In this document: piece after piece, positions 15,836 to 20,259 of the stretch | How the letters are laid out: each line of letters starts with the position of its first letter | How positions within the stretch are numbered: the first letter of the stretch is position 1 | Origin: Gallionella sp. | GTDB lineage: Bacteria; Pseudomonadota; Gammaproteobacteria; Burkholderiales; Gallionellaceae | Assembly: GCA_024654105.1 (NCBI GenBank) | Contig: JANLID010000068.1 | Location: 1-20,259, forward strand | Length of the DNA stretch: 20,259 nt | Direction: 5' to 3' | The notes under the pieces: model-generated | Told to the model about the DNA's origin: nothing | Databases searched by the model: none | Seen by the model: only the letters and a program-made list of their open reading frames with translations | Position numbers and translations under genes: made by a program

Positions 15836-17197
15836 ATGAATTTGTTGAATATCGTCATTCTCGCCGCCGGCAAGGGCACGCGCATGTATTCGGAAAAGCC
15901 CAAGGTGCTGCACGCGCTGGCGGGCAAACCGCTGGTTCAGCATGTGCTGGACTGTGCGGTCGCGCTGCGGCCGCAGCAGATTTGCGTGGTGTATGGGCAT
16001 GGCGGCGAGGCCGTGCCTGAGGCGATGCAGCAGTACCCGGCGAAGTTCGTCATCCAGGAACCGCAGCTCGGCACCGGCCATGCGGTGCAGCAGGCCATGC
16101 CGCTGCTGGCAGACGATGGCCGGACGCTGGTGCTGTACGGCGACGTGCCGCTGATCCAGCACAGCACCCTGCACCAGATGCAGCAGGCGGGCGACGGGCT
16201 GGTATTGCTGACCGTTAATCTGGATAACCCGGCCGGCTACGGGCGTATCGTGCGCAACGCGCAGGGCGATGTGCAGTGCATCGTCGAAGAAAAAGATGCG
16301 TCGCCGGAGCAGCGTGGGATCCGCGAAGTAAACACCGGCATCCTGCTGGCACCGACCGGCAAGCTGCGCGAATGGCTGGCCAACCTGCAGAACAACAATG
16401 CGCAGGGTGAGTACTACCTGACCGACATCGTCGCGATAGCGGTGCAGCAAGGCATCGCGGTGCATACCGTGCAGCCCGCCCACGAATGGGAAATCCATGG
16501 CATCAACAGTAAGGCGCAATTAGCGGTATTGGAGCGCACCTGGCAGCAGGTCGAGGCGGCCCGCCTGCTGGCGCACGGCGTGACGCTCGCCGACCCGGCG
16601 CGCATCGATGTGCGCGGCAGGCTGAACTGCGGGCGCGATGTCGAAATCGATATCGGCTGCATCTTCGAGGGCGACGTGACTCTGGGTGACAACGTGCGGG
16701 TGGGCGCTTACAGCATCATCAAACATGCCTCCATCGCCGCCGGAACCCGCATCGCGCCTTACAGTTTGATCGACAGCAGCGAAGTGGGCGCCAACTGCCA
16801 TATCGGCCCCTACGCGCGCTTGCGCCCCGGCACTAAGCTGCATGACGGGGTGCATATCGGCAATTTCGTCGAAGTCAAGAACAGCGAGATCGCGGCAAAC
16901 AGCAAGGCCAACCACCTCAGCTACATCGGCGACAGCACGATCGGCAGCCGCGTGAACATCGGCGCGGGCATCATCACCTGCAATTACGACGGCGCGAACA
17001 AGCATCGCACCATCATCGAGGACGATGTATTTATCGGCTCGGCCACGCAACTGGTCGCGCCGGTGAAAGTGGGCAAAGGCGCGACTATCGGCGCAGGCTC
17101 GACGATCACCAAGGATGCGCCGGCGGGGGAACTCACCCTGTCGCGCAGCAAGCAAACGATAGTTGCCGGATGGAAGCGGCCAACCAAGAAAAAGTAA
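15836..17197 (+). CDS. glmU: Bifunctional GlmU: GlcN-1-P acetyltransferase / GlcNAc-1-P uridylyltransferase
   Basis: GlmU makes UDP-GlcNAc for peptidoglycan and lipopolysaccharide in the cytosol. Its C-terminal half acetylates glucosamine-1-phosphate and its N-terminal half adds UMP. The 453 residues have the usual length. The pyrophosphorylase signature is LAAGKGTRMYSEKPKVLH (9-26), with YGDVPL and YGRIV further on. The left-handed beta-helix occupies the last 200 residues, with NHLSYIGDS carrying His360 (catalytic His363 in E. coli) and NIGAGIITCNYDGANKHRT for acetyl-CoA and metal binding. The preceding Shine-Dalgarno sequence is weak. It is followed by glmS, which supplies its substrate route through GlmM (not in the window). 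Confidence 0.97.
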   Translation: MNLLNIVILAAGKGTRMYSEKPKVLHALAGKPLVQHVLDCAVALRPQQICVVYGHGGEAVPEAMQQYPAKFVIQEPQLGTGHAVQQAMPLLADDGRTLVLYGDVPLIQHSTLHQMQQAGDGLVLLTVNLDNPAGYGRIVRNAQGDVQCIVEEKDASPEQRGIREVNTGILLAPTGKLREWLANLQNNNAQGEYYLTDIVAIAVQQGIAVHTVQPAHEWEIHGINSKAQLAVLERTWQQVEAARLLAHGVTLADPARIDVRGRLNCGRDVEIDIGCIFEGDVTLGDNVRVGAYSIIKHASIAAGTRIAPYSLIDSSEVGANCHIGPYARLRPGTKLHDGVHIGNFVEVKNSEIAANSKANHLSYIGDSTIGSRVNIGAGIITCNYDGANKHRTIIEDDVFIGSATQLVAPVKVGKGATIGAGSTITKDAPAGELTLSRSKQTIVAGWKRPTKKK

Positions 17198-17199
17198 GC

Positions 17200-17243
17200 G
17201 TAGGGTGGGCTGTGCCCACCATGTCGGGCGGAGCCCGACCTAC
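17200..17243 (+). repeat. Three-way palindromic repeat between glmU and glmS
   Basis: GTAG (17200-17203) pairs with CTAC (17240-17243). Inside are two perfect 7-bp hairpins, GGTGGGC-TGT-GCCCACC (17204-17220) and GTCGGGC-GGA-GCCCGAC (17223-17239). This resembles dispersed REP-like palindromes. It sits three bases after the glmU stop and may weaken read-through into glmS. Confidence 0.8.
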
Positions 17244-17300
17244 ATTTGATTCAACCCCAATTGTCTTGAATGCGCTGGGCTTTTCACTGGAGTATGAATA

Positions 17301-19127
17301 ATGTGCGGAATCGTGGGTGCAGTGGCGCAACGCAACATTGTGCCGATCTTGCTGGAAGGGCTGCAACGCCTGGAATATCGCGGTTATGACTCCGCCGGAT
17401 TGGTGGTGGTGCGTGACGGTCAACTTGAGCGGGTGCGCAGCAACGGAAGGGTGGCCGAGCTTACCGAGAAAAGCGCGGCGACACACGGCCTGACCGGCAT
17501 CGCGCATACCCGCTGGGCGACGCATGGCGTACCGAGTGAACGCAACGCCCATCCGCATATCAGCAAAAATCACATTGCGGTGGTGCATAACGGCATCATC
17601 GAAAACTATGAAGCATTGCGCACTTACCTGAGCGCCGCAGGTTATGAGTTCACTTCCGACACCGATACCGAGGTCATCGCGCACCTGATCCACAGCCATT
17701 ACGCACGCGGCAATTCGTTGCTGGCCGCAACGCAGGCGGCGCTTGCCGAGTTGGTGGGCGCTTACGCCATCGGCGTGATCGCGGCGGACAATCCCGATCA
17801 ATTGATCTGCGCGCGGCGCGGCAGCCCGTTGTTATTGGGCGTGGGCAGCGGGGAGTATTTTGTCGCGTCGGACGTGTCCGCGCTGCTGCCGGTGACGCGC
17901 AACGTGGTGTATCTCGAAGAAGGCGACGTGGTCGAGCTGGGGCGGCTGGGTTACCGGATTTTTGATGCGCAGGGAACACAGGTCGAGCGCGCCGTGCAGG
18001 TGAGCGAACTGAGCAACGAGAGCGTGCAGTTGGGCGAATACCGCCACTATATGCAAAAGGAAATCCACGAGCAGCCGCAGGCCTTGGCTGACACGCTCGA
18101 ATCGGTGTGCAACAGCCAGTCGTTGGTGCCGGGCATATTTGGCGCAGAAGCGGCGGCAGTTTTTGCCGACATCGACAGCATCCTGATCCTGGCGTGCGGC
18201 ACCAGCTACCATGCCGGTCTGGTGGCGCGCTACTGGCTGGAGGAGATCGCCGGCATCCGTTGCAATGTGGAAATCGCCAGCGAATACCGCTATCGCACCA
18301 GTGTGCCTGACCCGAAGACCCTGGTCGTGGTGATCTCGCAATCCGGCGAAACCGCCGACACGCAGGCCGCACTGAATCACGCCAAGGCGCAGGGACACAA
18401 CCATACGCTCGCGATCTGCAACGTGCCGGAAAGCGCGCTGGTGCGCCTGTGCAAACTGCGCCTGCTGACGCGCGCCGGGCCGGAAATCGGCGTGGCCTCG
18501 ACCAAGGCGTTCACCACGCAGCTCGCCGCGCTGTTCCTGCTGACGCTGGTGCTGGCCAAAACGCACGGCCGTCTGACTGAACAACAAGAGCAGCAATATC
18601 TGCACGAGCTGCGCCACCTGCCCGGCGCGGCGCAAAAAGTGCTGGAGCTGGAGCCGCTTATCGCCAAGCTCGCCGAACAGTTTGCCGACAAGCAGCACGC
18701 GCTATTCCTGGGGCGCGGCCTGCATTACCCGATCGCGCTGGAAGGCGCGCTCAAACTCAAGGAAATCTCCTACATCCACGCCGAAGCCTATCCGGCGGGC
18801 GAACTGAAACACGGCCCGCTGGCGCTGGTGGACAAGGACATGCCGGTGATCTCGGTCGCGCCGAATGATGCGCTGCTGGAAAAACTGAAATCCAATCTGC
18901 AGGAAGTGCGCGCGCGCGGCGGCGAGCTGTACGTGTTTGCCGATGCGGATACGCATATCCGCGCGGCAGACGGCATCCACATCATGCAAATGCCCGAACA
19001 CGCCGGATATTTAAGCCCCATTCTGCACACCATCCCGTTGCAACTGCTGGCCTATTACGTTGCGTTGCGAAAGGGCACCGATGTGGACAAGCCACGCAAT
19101 CTTGCCAAGTCGGTCACGGTCGAGTGA
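17301..19127 (+). CDS. glmS: Glutamine--fructose-6-phosphate aminotransferase (isomerising)
   Basis: GlmS makes glucosamine-6-phosphate from fructose-6-phosphate and glutamine, the first step toward UDP-GlcNAc. The 608-residue protein (609 with Met by some counts) begins MCGIVGAVAQRN, with nucleophile Cys2 exposed after Met removal. The glutaminase part continues with LEYRGYDSAGLVVV, HTRWATHG and HNGIIENY. Two SIS domains follow (about 285-420 and 455-600), with ACGTSYHAG, SQSGETADT, Glu488 in LKLKEISY, His504 in ELKHGPLALV, and Lys603 in the closing NLAKSVTVE. GGAG lies eight bases before the ATG. No glmS ribozyme is seen. The last codons form the attTn7-type site and part of a large hairpin. 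Confidence 0.97.
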   Translation: MCGIVGAVAQRNIVPILLEGLQRLEYRGYDSAGLVVVRDGQLERVRSNGRVAELTEKSAATHGLTGIAHTRWATHGVPSERNAHPHISKNHIAVVHNGIIENYEALRTYLSAAGYEFTSDTDTEVIAHLIHSHYARGNSLLAATQAALAELVGAYAIGVIAADNPDQLICARRGSPLLLGVGSGEYFVASDVSALLPVTRNVVYLEEGDVVELGRLGYRIFDAQGTQVERAVQVSELSNESVQLGEYRHYMQKEIHEQPQALADTLESVCNSQSLVPGIFGAEAAAVFADIDSILILACGTSYHAGLVARYWLEEIAGIRCNVEIASEYRYRTSVPDPKTLVVVISQSGETADTQAALNHAKAQGHNHTLAICNVPESALVRLCKLRLLTRAGPEIGVASTKAFTTQLAALFLLTLVLAKTHGRLTEQQEQQYLHELRHLPGAAQKVLELEPLIAKLAEQFADKQHALFLGRGLHYPIALEGALKLKEISYIHAEAYPAGELKHGPLALVDKDMPVISVAPNDALLEKLKSNLQEVRARGGELYVFADADTHIRAADGIHIMQMPEHAGYLSPILHTIPLQLLAYYVALRKGTDVDKPRNLAKSVTVE

Positions 19128-19147
19128 CCGACTTGGCGCGTGGCTTG
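19088..19147 (+). terminator. Large palindrome spanning the glmS stop codon
   Basis: GCCAAGTCGGTCAC (19104-19117) pairs perfectly with GTGACCGACTTGGC (19124-19137) around a 6-base loop. After a 6-base bulge (AATCTT), CAAGCCACGC (19088-19097) pairs with GCGTGGCTTG (19138-19147), giving 24 pairs in all. It probably ends glmS transcription, but there is no U tract. The left arm is coding sequence, so the downstream bases mirror the last codons. Confidence 0.65.
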
Positions 19148-19150
19148 CGG
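19092..19150 (+). other. attTn7-type target region at the 3' end of glmS
   Basis: The codons for NLAKSVTVE and stop are the known recognition region for TnsD-type target selection by Tn7 and relatives, which insert about 25 bp past the stop. I see no Tn7 end sequence or tns gene here. The call follows from established biology of glmS. Confidence 0.5.
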
Positions 19151-19266
19151 CGCAGGCTATTGGCTCCGACTTAACCCGAAGGTTAGTCTTCGCCGCAACA
19201 AGCCGCATTGCGGCGTGTTGTGTGAGCGAAGCGAACGTTAAGGGGCAACGCCCCGGCCGAAGCCAC
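19140..19266 (+). repeat. Multi-hairpin structured element between two glmS 3' ends
   Basis: GTGGCTT (19140-19146) and AAGCCAC (19260-19266) form the outer inverted ends. Inside are TAACC-CGAA-GGTTA (19172-19185), CTTCGC/GCGAAG (19188-19193 with 19226-19231) enclosing a 12-bp near-perfect stem (19196-19207 with 19209-19220), and GGGGC-AAC-GCCCC (19242-19254). Together these give a branched fold typical of a small structured RNA or a non-autonomous repeat. There is no plausible gene inside. I do not recognise a named family. Confidence 0.6.
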
Positions 19267-19321
19267 AAACCGAGAAACCTGGCCAAGTCCGTCACAGTCG
19301 AGTGACTGATTTTGCGCGGGG
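19267..19321 (+). pseudogene. Second copy of the glmS 3' end
   Basis: Bases 19267-19305 encode KPRNLAKSVTVE and TGA, identical in protein to the end of intact glmS 178 bases upstream. All coding differences are synonymous (for example CCA/CCG, CGC/AGA, TCG/TCC). Similarity continues about 16 bases past the stop (12 of 16). No upstream glmS codons remain, so it cannot be expressed as an enzyme. Confidence 0.85.
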
Positions 19322-20191
19322 TCAATACAGCCTCTTCTCACCTTTTGGCCGCGTCTTGAAGCGTTTGTGCAGCCAGAAATATTGCTCCGGCATTTCGCGC
19401 ACGCGCTGTTCGATAAATTCGTTCATGCGGCGCGTGTCGGCGGTCACGTCGCCGGTCGGGTAATTTTCCCAGGCCGGATAGAAACGTACCTCATAACCCT
19501 TTCCGCCGGGCAGCAGCTTGCTGATGCAGGGCACCACCTGCGCGCCGGTCATCCCGGCCAGGCGCGGCACGGTGGTCAGCGTCGCGGCCGGCACGCCGAA
19601 GAATGGCACGAACACGCCGTCCTTGGTCGCGAGATCCTGATCCGGCAGGTAATAGAACGGGTGCCGCGCGCGCATCGCCTTGATGACCGGGCGCAAGCCC
19701 TGCTGGCGCGCATACAGTTTCTGCTCGCCGAAACGCGAGCGCCCGCGCAACAGCAGCTCGTGGAACAGCGGATTCTTCTGGCTGGAATACACGCTGACCA
19801 GATCGACATGCTGGATCATCCACGAGCCGCCGACATCCAGCGCGACGAAGTGCGGCGCGAGCAGGATCACCGGCCCGCGCGCCTGCGCCGCCGTGTAGTG
19901 CTCCAGACCCTCCACGCGGATGTAACGCTGGATGCGGGACGCCGGACTCCACCACAGGATGCCGCGCTCCAGAAGGCTGCGCGCGAAAGCCTGAAAATTT
20001 TTCCTTGCCAGCACTTTGCGTTCGGCCTCGGACAGCTCGGGGAAGCACAGCCGCAAGTTGGTCGCCGCGACAAGACGCCGCTCGGCCGCGAACCAGTACA
20101 GCAGCATGCCCAGCGCATTGCCCACTTTTGCCAGCAGCGGCAACGGCAAAAAATGCAACAGCCACATCAGAAAAACGCCTAGCCGTATCAC
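19322..20191 (-). CDS. lpxL: LpxL/HtrB-family lipid A acyltransferase
   Basis: This inner-membrane enzyme adds a secondary acyl chain to lipid A (Kdo2-lipid IVA). The 289-residue protein has an N-terminal membrane anchor (about 4-34) and the acyltransferase HX4D motif APHFVALD with His114 and Asp119. It also has the family strings FQAFARSLLERGILWW and YYLPDQDLATKDGVFVPFFG. I chose GTG 20191 because AAGGA lies about nine bases upstream. An ATG nine codons in lacks a good ribosome site. LpxL and LpxM paralogues cannot be told apart with certainty here. Its end lies directly at the second glmS remnant and converges on glmS. Confidence 0.88.
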   Translation of the reverse strand: MIRLGVFLMWLLHFLPLPLLAKVGNALGMLLYWFAAERRLVAATNLRLCFPELSEAERKVLARKNFQAFARSLLERGILWWSPASRIQRYIRVEGLEHYTAAQARGPVILLAPHFVALDVGGSWMIQHVDLVSVYSSQKNPLFHELLLRGRSRFGEQKLYARQQGLRPVIKAMRARHPFYYLPDQDLATKDGVFVPFFGVPAATLTTVPRLAGMTGAQVVPCISKLLPGGKGYEVRFYPAWENYPTGDVTADTRRMNEFIEQRVREMPEQYFWLHKRFKTRPKGEKRLY

Positions 20192-20234
20192 TTCTTATTG
20201 TCCTTGGTCAGGATAGAGGATCGGGGATTGTCAT

Positions 20235-20259
20235 TGTTCCCACGCAGAGCGTGGGAACA
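20235..20259. repeat. Perfect palindrome at the window end
   Basis: TGTTCCCACGC (20235-20245) pairs perfectly with GCGTGGGAACA (20249-20259) around AGA. GTTCCCACGC palindromes are familiar dispersed intergenic repeats in proteobacteria. The element may continue past the window. Confidence 0.75.

Noticed and set aside
17198..17300. A glmS ribozyme before glmS
   Set aside because: The 103-bp gap holds a REP-like palindrome and an ordinary ribosome site. The ribozyme core is absent, and the class is typical of Firmicutes.
19128..19266. A Tn7 or Tn7-like element at the glmS site
   Set aside because: No Tn7 terminal sequence, tns gene or 5-bp target duplication can be seen. Only the doubled target end supports a past event.
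19060..19305. A plus-strand frame running from inside glmS to the second KPRNLAKSVTVE
   Set aside because: It joins an out-of-frame part of glmS to the duplicated end through the structured element. It is better explained as a remnant than as a gene.

Overview
The window looks like a piece of a betaproteobacterial chromosome, probably from the Nitrosomonadales (Gallionellaceae-like). That placement is inferred from the riboswitch-led ahcY / small holin-like gene / metF order, the sspA-sspB pair, a CIRCE site before rpoH, and gene content and codon use; no rRNA or marker search was possible. Most of the sequence is ordinary, well-conserved housekeeping DNA. The unusual parts are in the gaps and at gene ends: several unrelated dispersed repeats, two leftover gene 3' ends, and one repeat that has moved into a coding sequence.

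Left part, plus strand (1-8566). The 3' portion of a large PilL/ChpA-type chemosensory kinase of the type IV pilus system is followed by tRNA-Ala(CGC) with a very strong hairpin. Next comes an S-adenosylhomocysteine (SAH) riboswitch that heads a methyl-cycle operon: ahcY, a small four-helix membrane protein, and metF. A U32-family tRNA hydroxylation protein (trhP/yegQ) and a cytochrome b561 follow.

Middle (8567-12815). A HigBA-like toxin-antitoxin pair with an operator over its -10 box is followed by a decayed fragment of a trhP 3' end. Then come a YhcH-family cupin and the sspA-sspB pair, which ends in tandem terminators. These face rpoH (minus strand), whose promoter carries a near-perfect CIRCE element, the target of the HrcA repressor. 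That makes one heat-shock regulator a probable target of another. A pRiA4b ORF-3 family gene lies upstream of rpoH.

Right part (12816-20259). thiC (minus) is controlled by a TPP riboswitch whose downstream sequence can alternately hide or release the ribosome binding site. The thiC reading frame contains about 27 extra codons derived from an intergenic-type palindromic repeat. A UPF0114 membrane protein (minus) is divergent from glmU and glmS (plus), which together make UDP-GlcNAc. The 3' end of glmS, the classic attTn7 target, is present twice. The copies are 178 bp apart, differ only synonymously over the last 12 codons, and flank a roughly 127-bp segment that folds into a multi-branched structure. 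An LpxL/HtrB-type lipid A acyltransferase (minus) and a palindromic repeat close the window.

I found no CRISPR array, no rRNA, and no intact insertion sequence. The best candidate for something undescribed is the structured segment between the two glmS ends. The in-frame repeat in thiC and the CIRCE control of rpoH come next.
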